From: Castanea sativa | Taxonomy: Eukaryota; Streptophyta; Magnoliopsida; Fagales; Fagaceae | DNA length: 64,000 nucleotides | Assembly: GCF_040712315.1 (NCBI RefSeq) | Contig: NC_134015.1 | Coordinates: forward strand, 8,273,945-8,337,944 | Direction of reading: 5' to 3' | In this document: piece by piece, positions 31,784 to 44,500 of the stretch | Layout of the letters: the number at the start of each line of letters is the position of its first letter | Numbering within the stretch: position 1 is the stretch's first letter | Position numbers and translations under genes: made by a program | Notes under the pieces: model-generated | What the model was told of the DNA's origin: nothing | The model's input: the letters and a program-made list of their open reading frames with translations, nothing else | Databases searched by the model: none

Positions 31784-33640
31784 ATTTTTTTTTTTTTGTA
31801 TTTCGTTGACTTGCATGCTCATGCATGAACGCATAATCCATCATTTTCATATCGTAACCCAGCATAATTTACAATTACTTAAAAAAGTTTTCAAACCGAC
31901 CAGAATCTTAACATGTAATCACACACGTAAGCCTGCAGTACGTGGGCATGATGCAAGAAATTATATGAGTTCTATCTTCTAGTACCACAAACAAACTCAA
32001 CTTTTATCATAATTCTCAGATAAATTGAAACTGTTTGATTAACTATATGTCATTTTCACATACTCTCACAATTTTTCCTCCTTCAATCATAATATATCAA
32101 TCACATAGAGAGTTGCGGCAAAGATTGTCATTTTTTTGTGGCACTAGATATTTTGGATTATAGAATGTTCTTAGTGACTCAGCAACAGCTCGGATTTGCC
32201 CACTGTAGCATACTTGGTGTGGAAGATTAGTGATCCTAGCTGTGTGTAGAGTGATACAATTACAAACCTTTTATTTCTGTTCTTTACATTGTTTGCTTCA
32301 TCAAAATTTTGGTATCCTCCTCTATCACAGAGAATTGTCATTTCATCTTGACTGAGCCCACCATAACCCAAAACACAAAAATAAGGGGTGGAATCTGGAA
32401 ATTTTGGTGAATTTTTTTAGTATTAATAAGACTTATTGGTTTGCATTTCCTATATATGTGGGTCCATTATTTATACCCAATAGTGAAATTGGAAAGTTTT
32501 TTAAGGAGCTAAGCCAAATATATTAATATTTTTATAAAAAAAATTCACACACACATAAAAAAAAATGCCTTTAACATGATTTATTAATATTAAATATTAT
32601 TTTTTCTTACATAAGAAAATTTCATAATGGTGGCTTTCTATAATTTGAGGCAAATATTTTCTTTCATTAAGTTTGTGTGTTATTTCTTATACAGGTTTTA
32701 AATATCTTAAATCAAGGGTTTTTTTTATTAAATTAATTAAATATTACATATTAGAATATAACAATAGGCTTAAAAAACATAAATGTATATAATATAAAAA
32801 TAAATAAATAGTATTTTTCATGCCCTAATATATAAAATGTATTATAAAAGAAATATAATAATGAAACAAACTAAATGAAAAATTTTGTTCTGTTTTATGG
32901 ATATGATAAAGTAAAATATAGCATAATATTATAGTCATAAAAATTATAGTATGTTTTCTTCTAATACATTGATGTGTGTGTGTGTATTCACTCCATTAAA
33001 AAGTTAAAAAAAAAAAAGGAAGGAACAAAAGATTTATTTATGTAGGGTAATTAGAAGGACACTTTTGGTATGAATTTCGATTGCAATTAGAATTTAATTT
33101 AAATTCTTAATTAAGCTTCTACTTTAATATTTTATATATATATATATATGATTTTTTTTTTGTATTTATATATCAATTATTTAATTTTTTATGAGAAGAT
33201 GTAAATAATTTTTTAAAATAAATGATGAAAGACTTTTCTAAGTGAAATAAAGAGAAAAAAAAACATATAAATTTATTAAATGTTAGTCAGAAAATTAATT
33301 TTTCAAAAGAAAAAGTATAATATTTTAGGATTAAGATGATGGATTTGATTTTTTGAACCTCATCCAATTGCATGCTTAAGTTTGAAGTGACCGTGGTTAT
33401 AATAAAAAAGTTATATCATTATACTTAGTTAAGGGAAAGAGTAGTACACGCAATAGTTAGGGCACAAAGTGAACCGTGGTCATGCTCTCAGACTCTCACT
33501 GCCACTGTGTCTGTATGTGAGCTTCTATTTCTATACATATAACCTCCACCAGAACGCTTACCCCATCAATTCCAACGAGTTAAAATACCTCTTCCTCCAC
33601 CATTTCCATCAAATCCTCTTCAAAATTTCTTTGATCTAAA
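31345..33640. other. Non-coding DNA upstream of the SRC2-like gene
   Basis: From about 31795 this is segmental copy B (see 21105-23870). It includes a CT microsatellite (31743-31781), the uninserted version of the palindrome target site (32174-32230) and very AT-rich DNA (32500-33350). A weak TATA-like CATATAA is at 33536-33542, about 107 bp before the SRC2-like start. No other gene. Confidence 0.5.
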
Positions 33641-36060
33641 TCTTCAAGATGAGCCAACGCACTTTGGATATCTCTAGCATTTCAGCTAAGGACTTGAAGT
33701 TGAAGAAAGTGAGTTGTTTCTCCAACATGATGGGCTTGTATGCCACCGTTTCTATTGACGGTTCCAGCAACTCCTCTGAGCAGAAGACACCGATTGACAA
33801 AAACGGAGGCAGCTATCCAATATGGAACTCTCCCATGAAGTTCATCATCAACGATGTTCCTGCAGCCCAGCAGACCGTTGTGGTGAAGCTCAAGGCCGAG
33901 AGGATTATCCGAGACAAAGTTATTGGCGGAGTCCGTGTGCCCATGAAGGAACTGCTGGATAATTATGATGATTCAAAGGGTGAAAATCATATCCGCTATA
34001 CTGTTGTTACCCCCAGTGGGAAGGCCAAAGGGGTACTGGACCTTCGATTGAAGTTTGGGGAGCTGGTAAATTATCCAACTGGACCTGGTCATGGGGTTGT
34101 GGATGTATATCAACACCCACCTGCACCTGCTTATGGCGGGTACCCACCACCTGTACCTGCTTATGGCGGCGGATACCCGCGGCCTGCTCTGGCTTATGGT
34201 GGTGGGTACCCGCCTGCACCAGCTTATGGGGGAGCTTATGTTCCTGCACCTGGATATGGTCCATATATGCCATACACTGCTCCGGCTGCACCGGTGCAGC
34301 AGCCACAGCAGCGTGTCATTCCTGGCGTTGTGGCGGCCGGGGTTGAGGCGGTGATCTCTGGTGCAGTCAAGGGCTTAGTCACCGATACCTTTTCTGGTGA
34401 TGGTAGTGGTTTCAATTTTTGGATCTAGTCTCTAGGGTTGTTTTAAGTTTCATGTTAAAAAAATGGGGAAGGGGTTGCGGGTGATGTTTTATGTATTGGG
34501 CTAAAATAAAAGCTTGTGTTTATATTTCTGTTTAATATATGCTTTTTTTGTACCTTGAATTTCCAAAGATTTTAATACATTATGGCAGCTTTCCTTCCTA
34601 CTCTTCCCTATCCAAAAACCAACAAATCAAGTCTTGGTGAAGCTAAAATTAAACTTTGTAAATTCTATTCGGAAGTATATGTTATTTGATTGTTGGGTAT
34701 GAAAATAGAAGTACGGTTTTGTGTTTGTAATTTCTGTTCCGAAGGTTGTTATTTGATAGCTGGTTATGGAAATATATGTATGGGGTTCGTGCAGTAAAAT
34801 ATTAGGCTAATTAAAGGTGTCTTTGGGCTGTTATATTTGAGAAACAGATACCCTTCAGCTTAATCTAACAAAAAAGATTCATCTTTGTAATAATTTCTGT
34901 TTTAGCCTCAAAAAAAACTTACTTCTGGATATTGAATCCCCTGATATGTGCAGGGAAATGATGCTAACCATTTCATATAGAAGAGATATTGGACTTTTGT
35001 AGGTTTGACGTTGGGGATTTGTTTTCCTTTTCCATTTTCTTGGTGTAATGCGATTTTGGGATTTTTGTGAGTTAGATTTAAAAAAAAAAAAAATGTAATA
35101 AGTGTCAATTTAGGATTTAGTTTTAGGTTCTACATGGATTCTTTGGAAAACCTTATTTCTATACCCTCTAATTATAACTAGCCACATCAAGTTTATATTT
35201 TTGAAAAAATTTTAGGTATTCTAGGAGTATAGATAAGTAGTACTCACTCATCTCACATTTATAATTTATGGTGAACTCTACTATGAATTTTATAAGTGAA
35301 TTTTACTATGAATGTAAGAGGAGATAACACTATTCTCCATACTCTAAAAGCACTTAAAAATTACTTTATATTTTTAAGTGAAAATGTAGGTAATATGACA
35401 TTTAACTTGATCCTAATTTAGCCCAACTAACCTGGTGAAACAAGGTTCCATTAAAGGGCTGGGGGGAACCGGGGAGAGGGGGGGGGGGGGGGGTGATGCA
35501 AGATATCCACCCACTACCACCGTTGGAATTTTTTTTCCTGTAAATGTAACTTCTAAATTATTTAGCGAAAAGTTAATGGATGCCTTAAAAGTATTGATTT
35601 AAGAAGTATTTTTAAAAACTTTTTATAGAAAAAGAAAAAAGTAATTGATTTTTTAAATAATTTTTTATATTTTTCATAAAAATAGTATTAAAACATTTTG
35701 AAAATTGTCCATTAATAAATGTCCTAAAGGTATCCCTTAATATAAACCCAAATATTAAGCATAAATGTGACAAACGTGATTTGGTTAGGGCGTTTGAAAC
35801 CTTGTTAGTTTGGACAAAGATGTTTATGGGTTTGCACTGGGTTTGGGGGTGGGAGTGTGGAACGTGGTGATATTTGTTCAATTGTGAAAGAAAATTAGAA
35901 AAAGGGTTTCGAGGTTTTTATTTTTATGTTTTTAAATGTTGGTTGTAAAGGTAAAGATAGCAAGCACAAACCATGGTTTTTTTTTTTTGTTTGGTGAAAA
36001 TGTTTTACCATGGTTTATACCACTCAATGAGGGTTATGTTTAATATGAGGTTTACCGATT
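31795..36060. repeat. Segmental duplication, gene-bearing copy B
   Basis: Partner of 21105-23870, with blocks in the same order. This copy keeps about 3 kb absent from copy A, including the intact SRC2-like gene. Similarity is patchy, so the duplication is old. Confidence 0.8.
33649..34428 (+). CDS. SRC2-like C2-domain protein
   Basis: Single-exon gene of 259 residues. Residues about 5-135 form a C2 domain: it opens MSQRTLDISSISAKDLK and has YATVSIDGS, PIWNSPMKFII, VVVKLKAERI and a KAKGVLDLRLKFGEL strand. The usual C2 calcium-binding aspartates are few, as in plant SRC2 proteins. Residues about 145-225 form a Pro/Gly/Tyr-rich tail with four AYGG repeats spaced by prolines. The C-terminus (RVIPGVVAAGVEAVISGAVK) is a small-residue hydrophobic segment. 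SRC2 proteins are cold- and stress-induced, associate with membranes, and have been linked to oxidase and immune regulation; that role here is inferred from family membership. Start: first ATG, in a good context (CAAGATGAGC). Codon use is more GC-rich than the surroundings, as expected for a real gene. Copy A of the segment has lost it. Confidence 0.92.
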   Translation: MSQRTLDISSISAKDLKLKKVSCFSNMMGLYATVSIDGSSNSSEQKTPIDKNGGSYPIWNSPMKFIINDVPAAQQTVVVKLKAERIIRDKVIGGVRVPMKELLDNYDDSKGENHIRYTVVTPSGKAKGVLDLRLKFGELVNYPTGPGHGVVDVYQHPPAPAYGGYPPPVPAYGGGYPRPALAYGGGYPPAPAYGGAYVPAPGYGPYMPYTAPAAPVQQPQQRVIPGVVAAGVEAVISGAVKGLVTDTFSGDGSGFNFWI

Positions 36061-36784
36061 CTGTGATTTTTAAAATATGATGCGTAGAAAGTAGAATTGC
36101 AAGCGGACTTTGTAATTAATTATAGGCCTTTATATATAGAGAATAGTTATTGTATTTAAGTCTTTTTTACGCCTTACATTAAATAAAAATGTTATGTTTA
36201 CAACATTTTCACAACTAATCCTAAGTAGTAGGTCGTTATTAGCGGTTACTGGTAGACGAAAAAGTAATTTCAGTATTGAGTTCAAATTAAAACTAATAAT
36301 AACTTACTACCTATGATTTATTGTAAAAATGTTGTACATATAGCACTTCTCAAAAATAAAGGAACCTAAATCCTTAACTTTTATTAATTTAAACTAGATT
36401 GGAACCCTCTCCAAATGCATGGGTAGAATTAAAAAAAACACACACACACACAAGCAATATATATAAGTTTCTATTTAATAAATAATGGCTGTTTCTTAGT
36501 ATTATATATATAAAAAGTTATTCAATTTAAATTATTTTTAACTAAACAAACAAATGGCCTTGGTAAACATAGACACATAATTTATTTTCTTCTAGATATA
36601 GATATATAATTGAGTTTCTTATGATTCATTTATATTGGACTTCTCGTAAGTTACATTGAATTAATTTACTTGATACAAAAATTAAAAAGTTTTGATAAAA
36701 CACATGGAACAAAATTATAGTTCAATTGAAATCTAACTTGGATTATAATTTGATTTTTTTTTTTTTTTATGTAGTTCTAACTTC

Positions 36785-36815
<31 letters not shown>

Positions 36816-38112
36816 AAAGTTATTTCTAGATGTACTGTGAACTCACCAAGAAAAAACCTAGCTCCCTTTTACTTTTTCGAATTAATATTTGGTATGTCTG
36901 GGATTTGATGATGTCCTGTTGAACTTTGAAGCGTAGGCTTATCTCTTTGCCATCTCAACTCTCAAGCTCCGATGAGGTGGGAGGTCTCTATTTCTGTTTC
37001 AGTGGCAGCTACGTACGGTCACTCAGCTCAGCGACTATAACTGAAGGCGTTTCTTCGTTTACTAAAAAAGAAAACAAAGAAAATGTCAAGCCTAAATATT
37101 ATGACTACCAGTCCTTGTGGTGTGGAAATATATATATGCTTTTTTGGGTAATAAAACAACTTCACAGATATATAAAATAGTAGAAATAACTGGAATAACA
37201 GAGGTTAACATGACGGCATACACATCAACAGAATTTAAATCCAAATGAGACTAGTGTAATGCAGGAAGATAGTCAAAACAAAATCAATTTTAAATTTAAT
37301 AGAATCACTAATGACATCATATTTTTGTTAATTGAAGTAATTAACCACAGCCTAGGAGCTTAATCAAAGCAAGTTAAAATCAACTTAGTTTAAACAAACA
37401 AACAAAACCATTGAAAGGAACATAATTTGTTATGAGTCTTTGTCATAGTATATATTTATAGTATACATGAGCCTCCCTTTTATATATACTATATACTATA
37501 TTTATTTATTTTATAACGCGATACTCCTTTATAAAAGAGCAAATATTTTTATTTTGTCGTAATACCAAATAGAATAATTTTTATTTCTCTGTAAAGTTAC
37601 AACTACCATATGTATCAAAAACTAAGACCTAGAAGGAAAAAAACAAGTTTTATATATAGATCATCATGCATAATTTAGTTCAAATCCTATCTTTAAGAGC
37701 AGTGGAAAATGAATATGTTGAAGAAGTGAACAATACATAGTAAAAAGTCTCTAATAGCAAGAAAACTATATATATTTTTAGCTTAATAGGAGCGAACATT
37801 ATATAGTAAGTTAGTAACTAATCAACTATTATGTATGCCAACACTTGAAGCTTGGTGCCATAATAGGCTCTTTTTTCTTTTCTTTTCTTTTTTTCTTTTT
37901 TATTAGGAGAATCATCGTTTAAATCTTCTTTTCTATTTTTATAACTATCAATTTTTTTAAAATAAAAATTTTATGTATAATTAAAAAAAATATTAACTAC
38001 ATTTCCAAATGACCAATACTAAGTACGTCTTCAGTCCAATGTTTTTAACTTTTAAATGGAAAAATAAAGGAAATATATACATGTACAACTTCTAAATTTT
38101 AAGATAATTTTT
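34429..38112. other. Intergenic DNA between SRC2-like and calmodulin-like genes
   Basis: It holds the SRC2 3' region (AATAAA at 34506), a poly-G run (about 35476-35493), the end of segmental copy B (to about 36060), an AT microsatellite (about 36787-36810) and AT-rich DNA. A short open segment at 36926-37180 is more GC-rich than its surroundings (SLPSQLSSSDEVGGLYF), but I do not recognise it. No supported gene. Confidence 0.4.
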
Positions 38113-38272
38113 TTTTTTATATATATATAAGATATAATTTTTACTCTAACAAAATTTAAGTGTATATGGGTATGAAGCTCCCTTTTGAAGACTTGAATCC
38201 CGATCTTTACTCCCCACACCCTACAAGCATCTATACTTGTGGAGTGACCACTGCACTAAGAGTGCGCGGTGG
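38113..38272 (-). mobile_element. tRNA-derived SINE, copy 1 (full length)
   Basis: On the minus strand it begins CCACCGCGCACTCTTAGTGC and has a pol III A-box-like AGTGCAGTGGTCACTCC, a B-box-like GGGATTCAAGTCTTC and a tail ending in TA/A-rich sequence. It is flanked by a perfect 15-bp duplication TTTAAGATAATTTTT (38098-38112 and 38273-38287), as left by LINE-mediated retroposition. Related copies are at 48246 and 62077. Confidence 0.88.
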
Positions 38273-38884
38273 TTTAAGATAATTTTTAAAGTAAAACTAG
38301 TTCTAATCCTATCTATTCATCATTAAATGAATGGTTTAAATATTGGTTCATAATTAATCATTTAAATAGTTATTAAAATAATATTAATTAATATTTATTT
38401 AAGAATGATTAAGTGACAAGATAAATATAACTCTTTTTTTTTTTACAGGAATAAATAATTCTTTTATCATTAATGAATGGTTATGATTTTAAGAATTCTA
38501 CAGTAAAGTTATAATCCTAAGTTTTTTCGAAGATCTATATCTCAAATGGTGTTCTTCTAACAAATAAATAAATAAAACTGAAAAAAAAAAAAAAAAACCA
38601 ATGATTCAACGTAAATTACGGGGTTGTTCTCTCCACTCAACAGCCTTATACAACGTCCACCACATATTGGCAAGTTTGGTAAACACTTACAACCTTCTCC
38701 AACAATCTTGCTAAGGATTTTCCGTTTTTACAGCCTTCTTAAATCCGTATATCTTTCTCTTTGTTCTCAAATTTTCTTTAAGTACGTTCATATGATTTCT
38801 TTCTTTGTTTTTCGGGGCTAGCTTCAAAATTTTCTCTTGTCAATAAAATCATTCTTGTTTCAATAACAATCACAATTTCAATCG

Positions 38885-39343
38885 ATGGATCCTGCAGAAC
38901 TGAAACGTGTATTTCAAATGTTCGATCGAAATGGAGATGGCCGGATCACAAAGCAGGAACTTAGTGACTCGTTACAAAACTTGGGCATCTATATCCCAGA
39001 TAGAGATATGATGCAAATGATAGAAAAGATCGACGTAAACGGAGATGGGTTTGTCGATATTGATGAATTTGGGGTATTGTATCAGACAATAATGGATGAA
39101 AGGGATGAGGAGGAGGACATGAAGGAGGCATTCAATGTGTTTGATCAAAATGGTGATGGGTTTATCACTGTGGAGGAGTTGAGGTCAGTGTTGGCTTCCT
39201 TAGGGCTCAAGCAAGGCAGGACTGTAGAAGATTGCAAAAAGATGATCAAGAAGGTGGATGTGGATGGAGATGGTATGGTCAATTTCAAGGAGTTTAAGCA
39301 AATGATGAAAGGTGGTGGTTTTGCTGCCCTAAGTTCAAGTTAA
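38885..39343 (+). CDS. Calmodulin-like protein with four EF-hands (CML7/CML5 type)
   Basis: Single-exon gene of 152 residues, starting [19 protein letters not shown] as in Arabidopsis CML7-type proteins. The four canonical EF-hand loops are [12 protein letters not shown] (residues 14-25), [12 protein letters not shown] (50-61), [12 protein letters not shown] (87-98) and [12 protein letters not shown] (125-136). All have Asp at positions 1, 3 or 5 and Glu at 12, so all should bind calcium. An acidic linker ([13 protein letters not shown]) joins the two lobes. There is no N-terminal extension and no prenylation motif at the C-terminus ([10 protein letters not shown]), so it is predicted to be a soluble calcium sensor. 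The stop is followed by a GCATGCATGCATGCATG run. The decayed segmental copy at 21-29 kb has no recognisable equivalent. Confidence 0.95.
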   Translation: MDPAELKRVFQMFDRNGDGRITKQELSDSLQNLGIYIPDRDMMQMIEKIDVNGDGFVDIDEFGVLYQTIMDERDEEEDMKEAFNVFDQNGDGFITVEELRSVLASLGLKQGRTVEDCKKMIKKVDVDGDGMVNFKEFKQMMKGGGFAALSSS

Positions 39344-41543
39344 AAAAAGGTTGCATGCATGCATGCATGTAAAGGCTTTTTCTTTGTTTTTTCTTTTTGT
39401 GAGAATAGAGGGAGATAAAGGAAGAACAAAGAAGAGGGAACCTTGTGACTTTGTTACGCTAAAGTTTTCTAGGTCTTTGAGTCAACAAAGTTATTAACCT
39501 CCCTTTTGCTTTTTCTTGTTTTTCTATCGATTACTATTTGGCTATTATGTCCAATTTGTCCATGGTGATCTTGAAATTATTGGGAGCGTAGAGCTTGTCT
39601 ATATGCAATCTCAAACTCTTTAGAGATCCTTGTCTTCGCAATTCCGGTATGTTCTTGAATTTTTTTTTTTTTTTTTTTGTATCACGAAATACCTCCTTTT
39701 ATTCTTTCGACAAATCTTTGTATTGTTGAATTTTCTTCGGTCATATTCAGGATTGAGTGCTACCATTACATACGATATTAACTGTTGAACAAACTCATTC
39801 ATTGATTTGTTTGTTTCTTGAAATACACTTTCATGGATTGAAAATTTTAAAAGGGGCTGTCTAATCTAATTGATCGTCTTTTATACACAAGTAAATTTGT
39901 CAGAAGTAGTTAGTAGGATCCTAGAATTGAAAATTGGGGAAATCTGGTTGCAAAGAATGAATATGCTATGAATCTGTTGCTGTAAAAATAGTGTACCCTT
40001 CACAATCCGTTTGAAAGGAGAGAAGAATTCAAGAAAAAAAGAGGAAATCTTTAATGGATATTTTGCTTATTCTTGCAAGTTTGATAGGAATTAAAGAAAT
40101 GGTTTTGAGAGAATGTCCATTCTATGTATTCCACCATTCATGTTTGATCACCATAGATTAGTACTAAACGGAAATATAAACTAAAAAACTATCCTGTCAA
40201 TTACTTCTAACTCAAATGGAATTTGTCCCTTCATTAGAGTAAGGTGAAGATGAGATCCTATATGACTTACTAATTAGAAAATTAAAATGAAATACATTTT
40301 CCAAGAAATCCATCTCTCTTGTCCTTAAATCGATCTCTATAATTGTATTTAACACCCGAAGGAGATAAAAAGAAAATAAAAACCTCCTTTTAATTGTGCT
40401 CCATTGGTGGTCTGGGTGTTGGTTTCTGTTTTTATTTTTGTTGTCTTCCAAGCCCTGGGCATAGGGTGGCAGCATTGAACCGAAACACACCGAAAATCAA
40501 TCAAATTAGATACATAATTGGGGTGAATGATACAGGGTGTAAGACATCCTGTCAAGTAAGCATTCTTAAGGGATCAAGCTAACATGAATATGCGAGAGTC
40601 AAGGACACAATCCTAGGAGGGAGAGAGAAGGCATGAAAATATCTTGGACTGGATAGGGCAGCCAGGAGTTGAGAGCACCCACCTGCAAATTTTATCGACT
40701 TTAGAATCAACAAAATCAATGATCCAACTCATATGATCACATTACCAGAATGGGGAAAAAGGTTAATCTTTAATCAATTCTGGATTATGTTACCTATGGT
40801 ACATGGGATCATCAGCTCAAGTACATACTACTATTACATCTGTTGTAGGTCTTTATACATCGTTACACCATCATAACCCTTTATGTTTGGGAGAAAAAAA
40901 AAAAAACCCTTTATGCTTGACAGATAGAAACTAAAAGCTAGCTATTAGTGGAAAAAGGTTCCTGTCTTTGATGGGAAAACCAAATCAAGAATCAGAATTT
41001 GCTACAAGATAACATGCAGTAGGAATCAGGGATCAACACTAAGTTTCGCTTCAAATTATAACAAGAAATAACAGCACCATATAACTGCAGCATGATCATG
41101 ACTGAGCCACCCACAAGTCAATTTGGTAAAGAATATTTAGTACTCTGAAACCTTCCAAAATGCTTTTCATTAAATCGCCAACAAAATGAAGTGATATTAT
41201 CCACATACGTTACCGGCAGGTCACTTGTCATCATTTCATAAAATGTTTCTTTCTAGATGTATATTAAGTATTAACATTGTGGACCTTCAGTATTTTACTC
41301 GAAATACCCTGATGGATATGGTTATATTCAACAGTGACAACACTACAAACCATTCCAAGGCAGCACATATTCAATTACCTTTTCAAATGCTGGAGGATCT
41401 ACCTTGTATTGGATTACGTAGTGTAAAAGGCTGAGTGGACAACAAGTTTATATGGGGAGAAGCTAACCAAACTTTACTTTGATTAAAAATCTCACTGGAA
41501 GACATTGACAACAGGGAAAGAGAACAAGCAGCATCCATCATGG
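39344..41543. other. Intergenic DNA between calmodulin-like gene and RAD9
   Basis: 3' flank of the calmodulin-like gene followed by moderately AT-rich DNA. No gene or element boundary is recognised; a poly-T run lies at about 39659-39678. The last few hundred bases are presumably the RAD9 3' UTR. Confidence 0.4.
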
Positions 41544-44500
41544 TTAATGTTCTTCATAGTATGGTGGTGTGGATTGAACACACAGTTCATCCTCATCCCC
41601 ATCATCATCATCATCATCTTCATCTGCATCCACCCAGTTACTAGGATGACGTTGTGAAACTGGCCCATCTGAAAGAAACAAATTGTAAATGTATTAGTCA
41701 AGCCAGGAGCAGAAACATATGTAAGACTAATCAAATTTTACTAGCTCTCTTACTAACCTCGGGCTTCTTCTGCATGATCCTTTTCCATAGGATGAAAGCT
41801 AATTGAAAGGTCAAGAGAATGCAATTACAATCAATGGTCAATATGTATCAGAACAAATGGAAGAAAGTTGTTCTAAATAAGTTAGGATCTAGGGTATGGT
41901 TACAGCAGTTGCTTTGGTTGACAAGAGCTATTATGCTACATTGCAACCTTTTTCTGACCCTTATACCATATTGCCAATAGAGCTCAAGAGACAGACTTTA
42001 CTACTGATTATTACAGCAATACATGGTTTCAGCGTTCAGCTATGACTTTTTTCCTGAATGGCACAACACCAAGTAAAATATGCGTCCAAGGTATAATCCT
42101 GACCATATATTGGAAACAAATGGTCCTTATTATTGAAACATTAGTATTCTTTAACATAAAATAAGGTGGACAACAATAGAAGTCTTCTGATGCCTTTTCT
42201 AGAACTTGCTTTACTCAAACACCAAACAATGACTGTGTTAGAGAGAGAATTCAACCTACATATCTTAACTGCTAGCAGTCCACACATAAATCCAGGCATG
42301 AAGTTAATGCAATAACGACTAAATTTTTCTACTAGAAACTACATCTAGATTTTAAGCGGCTTCCTCTGAGATATAAACCCCATTGTGTTCAATGCCAAAG
42401 GCAGAAATGTATCATGGACTTTCCTCCAGTGTTGAAGATATCATTCCAGAGAAAGACCCTTACAGTTCAAACTTAGAGGCACATGCCTCATGAGGAGCAG
42501 AATCCAAACTTAGATTGCACATGCCATGAATTTAGGTTCATCTTAAGTTTGATGCCCTGTCCATGGAAAGTTGGAAACTAAGAAAAGTGAATTAAAGGTT
42601 TGCAATGCAATTTTTTCCTCATTATCTGTAACCAATTATCTTATTTCGTATGAAAAAAATTTGTAAAGCAATGATTAGGGAGTAGGGAGAACTCAGAAAA
42701 TGCATGGGATGAGCACAGAAGTGTGTGCAAACACACACAAACACAGCCAGAGGATAGCTGCTAATTGTAAGCAATGATAAGTCTGAAGATTTGACACAAA
42801 AACTTGAATTTCTGACATACTGAAGCAAACAGTAGGATACATATTAGGATCTGCAGGCTCATTTTCTCTAGTGGATGCAGCTTTTGAAATTTGCATTGTG
42901 CTAATTCTTTGCATCTCCCTCTGCTGATTAGCATTCAAATTTGTTTCCCCTTGAACCTGCCTTTCTTCAGTACCAATACCACTGCCACTACCACCTTTTG
43001 CTGCACTTCCTGCACATCGGAGTCATCAAGAGTTTGAATGCAGAACATATTCTCTAGTCATCATTAAAATTTTTTACGAATAGTTACCAGAAAGGTCAGA
43101 CCAAATTCTGGTGTGATCAGATGGATGCTCAGAAACATTTGGTATACACCTATCATGTTGAGGTTGGGATGCCCCATGCTCATCCTGGCCATGTGTTGTG
43201 GTAGCTGCTTGTGGAGGTTCTGAGGGATTCCCTTCACGGAGCTGTGATATAAGCATGCTTGCAAGTACAAGTGTAGAATCAAAGGTTGAACTGGACCCAT
43301 CATCTAACCCAAATTTTGGTGCCATGAGAATAGGCCTGCTTCCCAGAAACATGTTTTTTAAGATGAAAGTCAGATTTTAATAACACAATACTTTCATTCA
43401 AAATGCTAAGCAAGATAGACAAAATCTGTTACGTTTTAGAGTAAAAGTTTCTATTGGTTGCCCAACAAACCATCAAGAAAAGTAATTGATTGATCCTAAT
43501 ATTTGTAGTATCACTGTCAATTCATTTGTGTTTTGCTGATCATCCAATTAAAGATGATTAACAGAATAATAGAATAAGAGATGGGCAGCCAGATGATCAC
43601 TTAATAAAAGCATGGACACATTGACATGCATTGGAGGCCAAAAATATGGATTCCTACTTAGATGATGCAACTTCGGTTTCAATTCTTTTAATGATTTACA
43701 TATCACCAATATTTGTACAAATTCCAATGACTGTTCTCCCCTTGAATTTTGACTCTATGCATCAAACCTAAGAAACTATATATTCTATCAAAACTCATTG
43801 TTACCATGTGGGTTCATCATTTGTGATGAATTACATGGTTGATTTATATAAACTTTCAAGTATCCCAACCACACCAAGTGGCATTGTGGGGACCCAGTTG
43901 CAAAAAGATCTACTAGTGTTGTGATTTGTCATTAATACCAATATTTATCAATGGTGAGCCCACACAATACCATGTCTGCAGGCTGAAGCTAGCATTTGAC
44001 ATTGAAGTTTATCAAATGAGAAACTCTTTTGTGAGGGCAGAGGAAAAGAGGCAAGCAAAGGGAAAATAGATACATCATACATGGGATGGGATAAGATATA
44101 TCTTACTCTCCGGCCTTTTCAAAATACAATTGAATGTCAACTTCACAGCCTTCACAAAAAGATAGAAAGGCCTGAAATTTGATGATAAACAAAGAATATT
44201 GTGTCAAATGATAAACACAAACAAAAGGAGTAATACATTGTTCAACAATATCCTAGCCAAGATTGAAAAATAAAAAATTAAACAAAAAGACTTCACTTAC
44301 CAAAAAAACAAATAAAAGTCATAAATGAACTATATAGCCAACAAAGTTGACACTTATACCAGAAAGTGTCATATATTAAAACTAGTTATATAGTATAATG
44401 ACAGATATTAGGTAGAAGTTATCTCTAAGTAAATGTTTCATCAATAGGGCGAAGGCTTTGCGAGGTCAATTATGACTCAAATGCAATTGAAGTTCAGAAA

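Noticed and set aside
36726..37180. Open frames with a GC-richer patch (SLPSQLSSSDEVGG)
   Set aside because: Too short, no recognisable domain, no splice or promoter context; left as intergenic.
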